A DNA stretch of 64,000 bases from Algoriphagus sanaruensis. GTDB taxonomy: Bacteria; Bacteroidota; Bacteroidia; Cytophagales; Cyclobacteriaceae. The notes below the pieces were generated by a model that saw only the letters and a list, made by a program, of their open reading frames with translations, had not been told where the DNA came from and searched no databases. Positions 46,574 to 55,303 of this stretch are shown here, piece after piece. Both the position numbers and the translations under genes were made by a program. The stretch covers positions 62,001 through 126,000 of the forward strand of contig NZ_CP012836.1 of the NCBI RefSeq assembly GCF_001593605.1, in the 5' to 3' direction. Position 1 is the first letter of the stretch. Every line of letters starts with the position of its first letter.

Positions 46574-48271
46574 ATGCATAAAACGCCTTCCCTTCGACTT
46601 TTCATTAGCATATTCTTTTTGGTACTTGGGGTAAAATCCCCGGAAGCAAAAGCCCAAGGTTCCTATCTTCCGTATGATCGGGACTACTATCATCAGCTCG
46701 AACGCTATGAAATCCTCTCCGGAAAAACCAGTTCCTTGATCAATACGGGTTTCAAACCTTATCGACGCGATCGAATCGCCCAATTTGTGGATAGCCTTAC
46801 CAATCAATCAGTAATTCAAACTTCTGCTGACCGATTTAATTTGGCCTATTTGAGTCAGGACAATTGGGAATTTAGTGCTAATGAAACGCCTGCATCCAAG
46901 TCTCCTTTTCTAAAATCTTTGTACCAAAGACCCGGAGATTTTGCGCATTACGTAGGAGAAGATTTTGGGATTCACCTGAGCCCTGTCATTTACCTCGCTG
47001 GAGGAGTAGAAACGGAACAAGACCGAAAGCCTGCACGATTGACCAGAGGGCTTGTCGTTCGAGGCTCAATTGATAAAAAGGTCGGATTTTTCACCTACCT
47101 GACTACCACCGAGACTTTTTTTCCAAGTTGGGTAAAAGACTATGCCCGTTACTATGGAGCAGTTCCTGGAGAAGGCTTTTGGAAACAATACCAAACCGAG
47201 GGCTACAATTACTTCTCCGCCATGGGTCATTTCAATTTTCACTTGACCAAAAGCATCGAGTTTCAAGTGGGCCATGACCGAAACTTTGTTGGCGAAGGGT
47301 ATCGATCCTTTCAACTTTCGGATTTTTCCAATCCGTACATGTTTGTCAAAATCAACACCAAGGTGTGGCGATTTCAGTTGACCAATTTATGGTCACAACT
47401 GACCGCGGATGTATTTTATGATCGAGGAAGACCTACCGACGGGAGATATCCTCAAAAATATTTTTCCTACCACCGGATTGGATTCAATGTCGGCAAGGCG
47501 ATGAATCTGGGATTTTATTCCTCCGTGATGACGGACAAAGTCAACTTCAACTATTTCAACCCAATTGTCTTTTATCGTTGGGTGGAGCAGCAACAAGGCA
47601 CTCCGGACAAGGTTATGTTGGGATTGGATGGCAAGTGGATGTTCCGTCCTGGCATGGAACTCTATGGACAGTTTGCCTTGGATGAATTCGTCTTCAATGA
47701 GTTTTTTGGAATCGACGGAAAAGGCTCCAAGCGCAACAAATATGGGATTCAGGCAGGATACAAATACATCAATGCGCTTGGGATTTCAAATCTGGACTTG
47801 CAATTGGAATGGAATCAGGCTAGGCCCTATACCTTTCAGGAAAAATTTGATTATCAATCCTATTCCAACTGGAGAATGCCGCTCACCCATCCTCGCGGAG
47901 CTAATTTTCGAGAGTTCTTGGGAATCCTACGCTACCAACCCCTCCCAAAACTCCAAGCCCGATGGATCGGCATGTACCAAAAATACGGGGCAGATGAATC
48001 TGGGGAGGTAAACTGGGGAGGTGATGTACTTAAAAACAGACTTCAAAACAGTCCAACCGGGCTTTTTGGAAATTTCATCGGTCAGGGCATCGAAACCCAA
48101 GTGATTCAGTCTCAACTTTCTGCAAGCTACATGGTCAAGCATAATTTCTTCATTGACCTTTCTCACACCTTTCGGCGACGCACCGCACAAGATTTAAATG
48201 CACCGCAAACCAGTCAATTTGTGGAGCTTGCTTTTCGTCTCAACTTTATACGTCCAGACTATAATTTCTAG
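46574..48271 (+). CDS. Wzi-type capsule assembly / RemB-like outer-membrane beta-barrel
   Basis: 565 residues: a signal peptide (about 9-28), a helical N-part (YYHQLERYEILSGK, Wzi-like) and then many amphipathic strands (IEFQVGHDRNFVGEGYRSFQLSDF, KYFSYHRIGFNVGK) with a final aromatic strand FVELAFRLNF. GHDRNFVGEGYRS is conserved in Bacteroidota homologues annotated as Wzi-family or gliding protein RemB. Likely binds surface polysaccharide. Divergent from the phosphatase. Confidence 0.8.
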   Translation: MHKTPSLRLFISIFFLVLGVKSPEAKAQGSYLPYDRDYYHQLERYEILSGKTSSLINTGFKPYRRDRIAQFVDSLTNQSVIQTSADRFNLAYLSQDNWEFSANETPASKSPFLKSLYQRPGDFAHYVGEDFGIHLSPVIYLAGGVETEQDRKPARLTRGLVVRGSIDKKVGFFTYLTTTETFFPSWVKDYARYYGAVPGEGFWKQYQTEGYNYFSAMGHFNFHLTKSIEFQVGHDRNFVGEGYRSFQLSDFSNPYMFVKINTKVWRFQLTNLWSQLTADVFYDRGRPTDGRYPQKYFSYHRIGFNVGKAMNLGFYSSVMTDKVNFNYFNPIVFYRWVEQQQGTPDKVMLGLDGKWMFRPGMELYGQFALDEFVFNEFFGIDGKGSKRNKYGIQAGYKYINALGISNLDLQLEWNQARPYTFQEKFDYQSYSNWRMPLTHPRGANFREFLGILRYQPLPKLQARWIGMYQKYGADESGEVNWGGDVLKNRLQNSPTGLFGNFIGQGIETQVIQSQLSASYMVKHNFFIDLSHTFRRRTAQDLNAPQTSQFVELAFRLNFIRPDYNF

Positions 48272-48400
48272 GCAGAAGTATTCTTCACTTAGGCATTTCA
48301 AATGGCTTCCTAACTCGAATGAAAGGGGCCATGGGCTTTTCCCAAAACAGGCTCGGGCAATTTTACGTAACTTGCAGGCAAACTTGACCCGGTTGATTTG

Positions 48401-50233
48401 ATGAAGACCTACCTTCGGATTCTGTCTTATGCCCGACCATTCGGCAGATTTGCTCCGATTTATGTGATTTATGCCTTTTTAGCGATTGTATTTGGCTTGC
48501 TCAACTTTACACTCCTAAAGCCACTTTTTGATGTGATTTTCGAGCAGGTGGATCCTGCCACCTTAGAAACCTACCGGGAAGCACCTGAATTTTCCTTTTC
48601 CATCGACTATTTCACCGGACTATTCAACCATCAGTTTTTGGTGGTTCAAGACACCCATGGAAAGATGGGTACTCTGGTCTTCGTTTGCATCATCATCGTA
48701 GTTTCGGTCTTTTTGTCCAACTTATTCACCTACCTATCAGGAGTCGTTTTGGCTAAAATCCGTGCTGTAGTGATTAAGAGAATGCGGATGGACATCTTCG
48801 AAAAAGTCAGCCAATTGCATATCGGTTATTTTTCCAATGAACGAAAAGGTGACCTTATGTCCAAAATGACAAATGATGTTCAAGAGGTAGAAAACACCAT
48901 CGTCCAATCCCTTCGAGTGATTTTCAGAGAGCCGGCCACGATCATTCTTTATTTTGCAGTGCTCTTTTTCATGTCGGTCAAACTGACCTTTTTCACCATT
49001 CTAATCATTCCGATTTCGGGAGCAATCATCGGAGGAATCACCAAGCGACTTAAGAAACGTGCCGTTCAAAGTCAGGAATCTTTGGGCCGAATTGTGAATA
49101 TTTTGGAGGAAAGCTTGGGTGGAATGCGAGTTATCAAGGCATTCAATGCTGAGCGATTTGTCAGTGGGAAATTTGATTCGGAGACCGATTACTATTCCCA
49201 TGTCAATGTGAGCATGGCCCGAAAAAATGAGTTGGCCTCGCCGATTTCCCAATTTCTTGGGGTATCCGTTGTCGCTGGGATTTTGGTATACGGAGGCAGT
49301 TTGGTCTTGAGTGGACAGTCTGATCTGAGCGCCTCTGATTTTATCACTTACATCATCATATTTACCCAAGTACTCAATCCTGCCAAGGAAATCTCCCGAG
49401 CAGTAAGCAGTATTCAGCGAGGAATTGCCTCTGCAGAGCGGATTTTCCAGGTGATCGACACCCCATCTCAAGTCCAATCCCCAGAACACCATGCACCGCT
49501 TCCGGGATTTTCACAGGAAATCAAATTTAATCAGGTCAGCTTTGGATACGGAGATCAGCCAGTTCTTCAGGACATTGAGTTCACCTTGAAAAAAGGAAAA
49601 ACCATCGCCCTTGTTGGACCATCAGGCGGCGGAAAATCCACCCTTGCCGACTTGGTTCCTCGATTTTATGATCCAAGCTCAGGGAAAATCACATTAGACG
49701 GAACAGACCTCCGAGACTTTAAAACCGCAGATTTACGAAGCTTGATGGGAATTGTCACTCAAGAATCAATTCTCTTTAACGATACCGTTTTCAATAACAT
49801 CGCCTTTGGAATTTCCGGTGCCACAGAAGAGCAGGTAATCGAAGCAGCAAAAATCGCTAATGCACACGTCTTTATTTCCCAGCTTGAAAATGGCTATCAA
49901 ACCAATATCGGTGATCGAGGCAGCAAACTTTCTGGTGGACAACGTCAACGTCTAAGCATTGCGCGAGCGGTACTGAAAAATCCTCCGATTCTTATCCTCG
50001 ACGAGGCCACCTCTGCATTGGATTCCGAGTCCGAGCTCTTGGTCCAAGAAGCTTTGACCAAATTAATGGCCAACCGGACCACCTTAGTCATTGCTCACCG
50101 ACTCAGTACGATTCAGCATGCCGACGAAATCCTTGTAATCGAAAAAGGCCGCATCATCCAACGTGGAAATCACCAAGACTTGATGCAAATGGAAGGACTT
50201 TATCAGAAACTTTCATCTATTCAGGCTGTTTGA
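48401..50233 (+). CDS. MsbA-like lipid/multidrug ABC exporter
   Basis: 610 residues from the ATG at 48401. The N-terminal membrane domain has six segments; a large extra loop between TM1 and TM2 (about 45-75) is typical of the Bacteroidota form. The ATPase has Walker A GPSGGGKST, signature LSGGQRQR, Walker B ILILDEATSALDSES and switch His in IAHRLST. As a fused half-transporter it acts as a homodimer, probably flipping lipid A core or related lipids in the inner membrane. Confidence 0.9.
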   Translation: MKTYLRILSYARPFGRFAPIYVIYAFLAIVFGLLNFTLLKPLFDVIFEQVDPATLETYREAPEFSFSIDYFTGLFNHQFLVVQDTHGKMGTLVFVCIIIVVSVFLSNLFTYLSGVVLAKIRAVVIKRMRMDIFEKVSQLHIGYFSNERKGDLMSKMTNDVQEVENTIVQSLRVIFREPATIILYFAVLFFMSVKLTFFTILIIPISGAIIGGITKRLKKRAVQSQESLGRIVNILEESLGGMRVIKAFNAERFVSGKFDSETDYYSHVNVSMARKNELASPISQFLGVSVVAGILVYGGSLVLSGQSDLSASDFITYIIIFTQVLNPAKEISRAVSSIQRGIASAERIFQVIDTPSQVQSPEHHAPLPGFSQEIKFNQVSFGYGDQPVLQDIEFTLKKGKTIALVGPSGGGKSTLADLVPRFYDPSSGKITLDGTDLRDFKTADLRSLMGIVTQESILFNDTVFNNIAFGISGATEEQVIEAAKIANAHVFISQLENGYQTNIGDRGSKLSGGQRQRLSIARAVLKNPPILILDEATSALDSESELLVQEALTKLMANRTTLVIAHRLSTIQHADEILVIEKGRIIQRGNHQDLMQMEGLYQKLSSIQAV

Positions 50234-50263
50234 TACTTTAGTGAAACCCAAAATCCCTGCCCC

Positions 50264-50632
50264 ATGAAATCCATCTCGTTTTATTTAACCCTAGCCCTAC
50301 TGATTTACTTTCTGGTGTTTTTACTCTTTTTCATCTTTTTTGATGTATTGGGAAGCACCTTTGGAATGGATCCAATTACTCCAGAATCAATGGTCAAAAT
50401 AATGTTGGTGGGTTTATTGATTTTCTTTGCCTCCTGGGCGACTTCAGGTATTTATCGTAAAGGGCAAGCCAATGAACTCCAAAAACTAGAGCAGGAATTA
50501 AATGGAGTAAAGGCAAAACTCTACGACTTAGAGCATCCTAAAGGAACTGAATCCAAGTCTTCTTCGGCTCCTAAAAGCTCAGAAGAAGGTGGTGGAATCC
50601 TAAAACCAAGACAAAATTTCACTAACCAATAA
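50264..50632 (+). CDS. small two-membrane-segment hypothetical protein
   Basis: 122 residues: two hydrophobic segments (about 6-28 and 45-65), then a coiled-coil-like helix (GQANELQKLEQELNGVKAKLYDLEH) and a Ser-rich, polar tail. It starts 30 bases after the MsbA-like gene, so they may be co-transcribed. I recognise no family with confidence; possibly a small accessory membrane protein. Confidence 0.65.
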   Translation: MKSISFYLTLALLIYFLVFLLFFIFFDVLGSTFGMDPITPESMVKIMLVGLLIFFASWATSGIYRKGQANELQKLEQELNGVKAKLYDLEHPKGTESKSSSAPKSSEEGGGILKPRQNFTNQ

Positions 50633-50696
50633 AGATTTAATTTTAGCAACCTTGTATATTCAGGAAACCAAAATCGGTTTCCTTTTTTTATTCATC

Positions 50697-52235
50697 ATGG
50701 TAGCAAAAACTTTTGGAAGCGCGGTATCTGGCGTCGACGCCAACCTAATCACCATCGAAGTCAATGTGGGACAGGGCACGAGCTTTTACATGGTGGGTCT
50801 TCCGGACTCCGCAGTTAAAGAATCTCAACAGCGCGTGGAATCCGCCTTGAAGTATTTCAATTTCAGGATGCCCCGCCAAAAAATCGTAATCAACCTAGCG
50901 CCGGCAGATATCCGAAAGGAAGGCTCAGCCTATGACCTACCGATCGCTATGGGAATCCTTCAAGCCTCCGAGCAGGTCAGTTTCCCTGAGTTAGAACGCT
51001 ACATTATTATGGGGGAACTTTCCCTCGACGGGAACCTTCGCCCGATCAAAGGTGTGCTGCCCATTGCAATAGAAGCACGCAAGAAGGGATTTAAAGGATT
51101 TATTCTTCCTCTGGAAAATGCCAAAGAAGCTTCCATCGTCAATAACCTGGATATTATCGGCGTGGAATCATTGGACCAAGCAGTGGATTTTCTTCAGGGT
51201 ACTTTGGACATTGAACCCCTGGTCACCGATACTCGGGAGATCTTTTACCATTCCTTGGAGGAAAGTGAGTTTGACTTTGCGGATGTGCAAGGCCAGGAAA
51301 ACATCAAGCGTGCCATGGAAATTGCCGCTGCAGGAGGGCACAATGTAATTATGATCGGCCCTCCCGGAGCGGGGAAAACCATGCTTGCCAAACGGCTCCC
51401 TTCGATTCTTCCTCCACTCACGCTACAGGAGGCACTCGAAACCACCAAAATTCATTCGGTCGCTGGCAAATTGGGACGCAATGGTTCCCTTCTCGCGCAG
51501 CGCCCTTTCCGAAGTCCCCATCATACGATTTCCGATGTAGCCCTCGTTGGCGGGGGTGGTAATCCCCAACCTGGAGAAATCTCGCTCGCGCATCATGGGG
51601 TCTTGTTTTTGGATGAACTTCCGGAGTTTAAACGGACTGTTTTGGAAGTCATGCGCCAACCTTTGGAGGAGCGGAAAGTGACCATTTCTCGAGCCAAAGT
51701 ATCGGTGGATTATCCGGCCAACTTTATGCTGATCGCAAGTATGAACCCTTGCCCTTGTGGCTATTACAACCACCCTGAAAAGGAATGTGTCTGCGGACCG
51801 GGAATCGTACAGCGCTACCTCAACAAGGTCAGCGGTCCTTTACTCGACCGCATCGACCTGCATGTGGAAGTGACGCCGGTGAAGTTTGACGAAATGACTT
51901 CCACCCGAAAGGCCGAGTCCAGCAAGGCCATCCGGGAGCGGGTGATTTTGGGTAGAGAAAAACAAAAAGTACGCTTCCAAAACAATCCTGAAGTGTATTG
52001 CAATGCAATGATGCCTTCCCATATGGTCAAGGAAGTCTGCCAAATCAATGAGGCCGGAAAGACACTTTTAAAAACAGCTATGGAGCGACTAGGGCTATCT
52101 GCCCGCGCTTATGATCGAATCCTAAAAGTAGCTCGAACCATCGCAGATATTGCAGGAAGCGATTCCATCAAAGTCGAACATCTTGCCGAAGCCATCCAAT
52201 ATCGAAGCTTAGATCGAGAAGGCTGGGCGGGGTGA
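50697..52235 (+). CDS. YifB family Mg-chelatase-like AAA+ ATPase
   Basis: 512 residues from the ATG at 50697 (MVAKTFGSAVSG), which fits the family start; an upstream TTG is less likely. The N-terminal LON-protease-like domain (about 1-170) is followed by the chelatase core with Walker A GPPGAGKTM, Walker B VLFLDELPEF and Cys pairs PCPCGYYNHPEKECVCG (zinc-binding). YifB/ComM helps branch migration in natural transformation in some bacteria. The C-terminal domain has RAYDRILKVARTIADI. Confidence 0.92.
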   Translation: MVAKTFGSAVSGVDANLITIEVNVGQGTSFYMVGLPDSAVKESQQRVESALKYFNFRMPRQKIVINLAPADIRKEGSAYDLPIAMGILQASEQVSFPELERYIIMGELSLDGNLRPIKGVLPIAIEARKKGFKGFILPLENAKEASIVNNLDIIGVESLDQAVDFLQGTLDIEPLVTDTREIFYHSLEESEFDFADVQGQENIKRAMEIAAAGGHNVIMIGPPGAGKTMLAKRLPSILPPLTLQEALETTKIHSVAGKLGRNGSLLAQRPFRSPHHTISDVALVGGGGNPQPGEISLAHHGVLFLDELPEFKRTVLEVMRQPLEERKVTISRAKVSVDYPANFMLIASMNPCPCGYYNHPEKECVCGPGIVQRYLNKVSGPLLDRIDLHVEVTPVKFDEMTSTRKAESSKAIRERVILGREKQKVRFQNNPEVYCNAMMPSHMVKEVCQINEAGKTLLKTAMERLGLSARAYDRILKVARTIADIAGSDSIKVEHLAEAIQYRSLDREGWAG

Positions 52236-52370
52236 TGCTGGAAATTTCAAAATTCAGATATTTAATTCTACCCAATGTGATTAATATTCAATTTTGAATT
52301 GCTAAGTGGCAACCTTAGCCTTTGGCGACTTTTCTATTATCTTCCCTCCCAGAATCACCCCTTCATCCTT

Positions 52371-53150
52371 ATGTTTCGGAAATTGCTACTTCCCTTGGTT
52401 GGCAATAGGCATTTCTTTCCTTTTAGTTATTGGATTTTACGTCAGGCCAGAACCCTCGCTTTTGGAAATCTCTGGGATTTCCACACCAATGGAGAACTAG
52501 AGGCTGTTACCTTTTCCAATCAACGTTTTCCTATCCGTGTTTTGGTAGATGTAGGAGCCAATACTGGAGCGTATTTTCAGGCAGTCAGCCCACTCTTCAC
52601 CGATCAATCGACCGAATTCCATCTGTTTGAGCCCTCTCCACAGACATTTTCTCAATTAGTCCAAGCCTCGGATCAGGGTAGAAAGGTGATAAAAAATCAA
52701 CTTGCCTTAGGCAAATCTAGCAGTAAAAAGGTGCCGTTTTTCAATCATCCAAATCCCGTCTATTCGGGATTTCATTCTGACCATTTAAGTGAAAGTAAGG
52801 CCATCGAGGTGGAAATGACCACTCTAGATCTGTATGCAACAAATCATGAGATCAATCAAATTGACTTCTTGAAATTGGATGTAGAAGGCCACGAGTTTGA
52901 TGTGCTGCTAGGAGCAAAAACCCTCCTGGAAGAAGGGAAAATTAAGGCGATTCAATTTGAATTTGGCGTTAACAATCTCCAATCAAGGACGTATTTCAAG
53001 GATTTTTTTGACCTGCTTTCACCCGACTTTGACCTATTCTTGATTCAGCGTGGAGGATTGATTCACCTCCCTACTTATGAATTTGAATTGGAAGCCTTTG
53101 GGAAAGTTTCGAATTTTCTCGCAATCCAAAAATCTATCCCTCAAAGCTGA
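52371..53150 (+). CDS. FkbM family methyltransferase
   Basis: 259 residues from the ATG at 52371. The Rossmann-fold SAM site is LVDVGANTGAYFQ (about 60-72), with FHLFEPSPQTF as the second motif and FLKLDVEGHEFDVL later. FkbM enzymes O-methylate sugars or polyketides; here a surface-glycan role is likely but unproven. It overlaps the convergent MBL gene by 10 bases. Confidence 0.85.
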   Translation: MFRKLLLPLVGNRHFFPFSYWILRQARTLAFGNLWDFHTNGELEAVTFSNQRFPIRVLVDVGANTGAYFQAVSPLFTDQSTEFHLFEPSPQTFSQLVQASDQGRKVIKNQLALGKSSSKKVPFFNHPNPVYSGFHSDHLSESKAIEVEMTTLDLYATNHEINQIDFLKLDVEGHEFDVLLGAKTLLEEGKIKAIQFEFGVNNLQSRTYFKDFFDLLSPDFDLFLIQRGGLIHLPTYEFELEAFGKVSNFLAIQKSIPQS

Positions 53151-53974
53151 TACACCATTCCCTCAGCGCACATTTCAACAGGAAAATCAGGCGTTTGCAC
53201 TCTCAGGGAGTTTTCCAGCATTTCATCCAATTGCTCGTCTGTTCGCATTGGTTCATGGTGAAAAATACCCAATCGCTTCACCCGACACATCTTTCCGAAT
53301 AGGATCGAATCCCGCACCGAGCTATGCCCCCAGCCGATCTTGCCGGTATATTCCTTCGCAGTGTAGCTTCCATCATGAAAAAGTAAATCCACTCGATCCG
53401 CCAAGTCAAAGCCACTTGTCCAATTGGGATCATTCGGAAAATCCGCTGCCCCAAGTTGGAGCTCATGATCGGGAAGGTAAGCCAAGGAAGTCTTGCCCAC
53501 TGAAACCCGGTAGCCCAATGTTGCCCCAGGATGACAGACATAGGCGGACTTCACCGAGAAAGGACCGATTTGAATTTGCTCAGAACCCAGTTCGTGAATA
53601 TGAGGATGGACGGGGAGTTCACTGAGTTTGACAGGAAATAAAGGTGGAGAAAAGTAGCGCTGCAGTCGATTGACCAGCGGATCACCATCTACCGCAGGAC
53701 CATAGATATGCACCTTGACTTTAGGATTATAAAGTGGAAGGAAAAATCCCAAACCCAAGGTATGGTCAATATGGAGATGAGTTAATAGAATATGAATCTC
53801 CGACAAATCCGGAGACAAAAACTTACCCAGACGCATGATTCCCGAACCTGCATCCAAGATGAGTTGACTTTTCTCATGCGTGATTTGAACACAGGAAGTA
53901 TTTCCTCCATACCGCAAATTTTCTGGACCAGGCGAAGGCAATGAGCCTCGGCAACCCCAAATTTTCACTTTCAT
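53141..53974 (-). CDS. MBL-fold metal-dependent hydrolase (phosphodiesterase-like)
   Basis: 277 residues from the ATG at 53974 (MKVKIWGCRGSLPSPG); that ATG overlaps the PAS gene's stop (ATGA), so it is preferred over the start 15 bases earlier. Metal ligands: LLTHLHIDHTLG (HxHxDH), LFHDGSYT and FHHEPMRTDEQ. The GCRGS start is typical of the RNase Z-like/cyclic phosphodiesterase branch. Coupled to a PAS protein, it may be a signal-controlled phosphodiesterase; substrate not known. Confidence 0.85.
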   Translation of the reverse strand: MKVKIWGCRGSLPSPGPENLRYGGNTSCVQITHEKSQLILDAGSGIMRLGKFLSPDLSEIHILLTHLHIDHTLGLGFFLPLYNPKVKVHIYGPAVDGDPLVNRLQRYFSPPLFPVKLSELPVHPHIHELGSEQIQIGPFSVKSAYVCHPGATLGYRVSVGKTSLAYLPDHELQLGAADFPNDPNWTSGFDLADRVDLLFHDGSYTAKEYTGKIGWGHSSVRDSILFGKMCRVKRLGIFHHEPMRTDEQLDEMLENSLRVQTPDFPVEMCAEGMVYQL

Positions 53975-54363
53975 AGGCCCTTTCTCCAAAAAATAGCCAT
54001 AGCACCATAAAAATGATTGGATCTTCCGATGATCGGAAAAGCCGAAACAGAAATGGAAATTCGTTCCCCCTTCAGACTATCAATATAAAAATCTCCATGA
54101 TGCGGCTTTTGGGTGTTTAGCGTCTTGACCAAGGGCAAATCATCTTGCGCTAACAAGTCCCCATTTTCATCCTTTGGAACAAAAACGGTTGCCCATTCTT
54201 CGATTCGCATTCCTCCCGTGTCACTAAATCGAAGGCCTAAAATACCTTCTGCTTGATCGTTGTAGAACAGTAGATTTCCCGCTACATCCACTAAAAAAAC
54301 GGGCAAATTCAAACTATCGCCAAACTGTCTCGCCAAAATAAGTTCTAAAGATTGTGCTGGCAT
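53971..54363 (-). CDS. single-PAS-domain protein
   Basis: 130 residues that are essentially one PAS domain: FLVDVAGNLLFYNDQAEGIL is the core, followed by the helical linker and FPIIGRSNHFYGAMAIFWR as the last strands. No output domain or membrane segment. It is translationally coupled (ATGA) to the MBL hydrolase, making a sensor-plus-hydrolase pair likely. Ligand unknown. Confidence 0.8.
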   Translation of the reverse strand: MPAQSLELILARQFGDSLNLPVFLVDVAGNLLFYNDQAEGILGLRFSDTGGMRIEEWATVFVPKDENGDLLAQDDLPLVKTLNTQKPHHGDFYIDSLKGERISISVSAFPIIGRSNHFYGAMAIFWRKGL

Positions 54364-54476
54364 AAAATTTTACGTCTAAAAACTTCAAAGAAGATAAAAA
54401 GAAAAATTCATACTTAAGCTTCAGATATTCTAAAAAATGAGCATCTTAAATCCATCTAACAAGTCAACCCCTTCTT

Positions 54477-54899
54477 ATGAAATCCATCTTTTTAATTCTC
54501 TTCTTGGGTTTAGTACTCCCTAAACCCTGCTTGGCTCAAGAGGCCCAAGACCGAACGTATATCCAAGAGCTCGTAAAACAAAGTGAAAAACAACGTAGCA
54601 CTGGACTTAAGATGATGGCCTTTGGGGGTGGAGCAGTTGCCTTGGGTCTATTATTAGCCGCATCGTCTGATGATTGGACAGATGGGGCATTTGGAGGAGG
54701 AATCCTATTGGCAGGTGCGGGATCACTGACGGCCTTGATCGGAATTCCGGTTTTAGCAGGATCAGCCAACAAAGCCCGAAGAGCAGCCAGCCTTTCCATT
54801 ACTACCGCTCGATTAGCTCCAGCTCAATCGGTATATCGTTCTTCAGGAGCGATTCCTTCACTCACTTTTTCACTTCCACTTAACTCCAAGAACCGATGA
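54477..54899 (+). CDS. small secreted Gly/Ala-rich protein, paralogue A
   Basis: 140 residues: a signal peptide (MKSIFLILFLGLVLPKPCLAQ), then a helix KQSEKQRSTGLKMMAFGGGA and two hydrophobic Gly/Ala-rich segments (about 43-60 and 67-100). It overlaps the next gene by ATGA, and both share K-x-S-E-x-Q-x-x-T-G-x-x-x-x-x-G-G and a C-terminal P-(A/S)-L pattern. No family recognised. Confidence 0.7.
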   Translation: MKSIFLILFLGLVLPKPCLAQEAQDRTYIQELVKQSEKQRSTGLKMMAFGGGAVALGLLLAASSDDWTDGAFGGGILLAGAGSLTALIGIPVLAGSANKARRAASLSITTARLAPAQSVYRSSGAIPSLTFSLPLNSKNR

Positions 54900-55303
54900 A
54901 ACAGGCGATCTGCATCTTCCTATTTTTAGCACTCCCATTTCTTGGACACGCACAATACCAAGCGGAACCAACCATGCTTCAGAAGGATCTGGCTATGAAA
55001 TCGGAACGGCAGTTTAAAACAGGAAAAATATTCATGCTGGGAGGTACCGGCTTGATTGTATTGAATTCCGTCATCCCTTACCGATACAACTACAATACCG
55101 GCAGAAGCAATGAAGGACTCCGATCAACCTTCGGAACGTTGGGTAGTATCATGCTCTTTACCAGTATTCCGTTTTTCTTGGAATCAGGAAGCAATGGACG
55201 GATGGCGGCAAAGCTTTATTTGGACAATCAGGCACTACACTCCCCAGTACATCGCGAACAATTTCCTGCCCTCCGTTTGCAAATCCCCATTCGAGCGCGT
55301 TAG
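54896..55303 (+). CDS. small secreted protein, paralogue B
   Basis: 135 residues: a signal peptide (IFLFLALPFLGHAQ), the same KSERQFKTGKIFMLGGTG helix-turn as its upstream neighbour, and then two hydrophobic segments; it ends PALRLQIPIRAR. Probably arose by duplication with the ATGA-linked gene before it. Its stop TAG interlocks with the convergent phosphofructokinase stop (TTAG). Function unknown. Confidence 0.7.
   Translation: MKQAICIFLFLALPFLGHAQYQAEPTMLQKDLAMKSERQFKTGKIFMLGGTGLIVLNSVIPYRYNYNTGRSNEGLRSTFGTLGSIMLFTSIPFFLESGSNGRMAAKLYLDNQALHSPVHREQFPALRLQIPIRAR

Noticed and set aside
53077..53625. A 182-codon plus-strand ORF
   Set aside because: It lies antisense within the MBL hydrolase, whose motifs are clear, and has low-complexity Pro/Ser content; it is a shadow frame.
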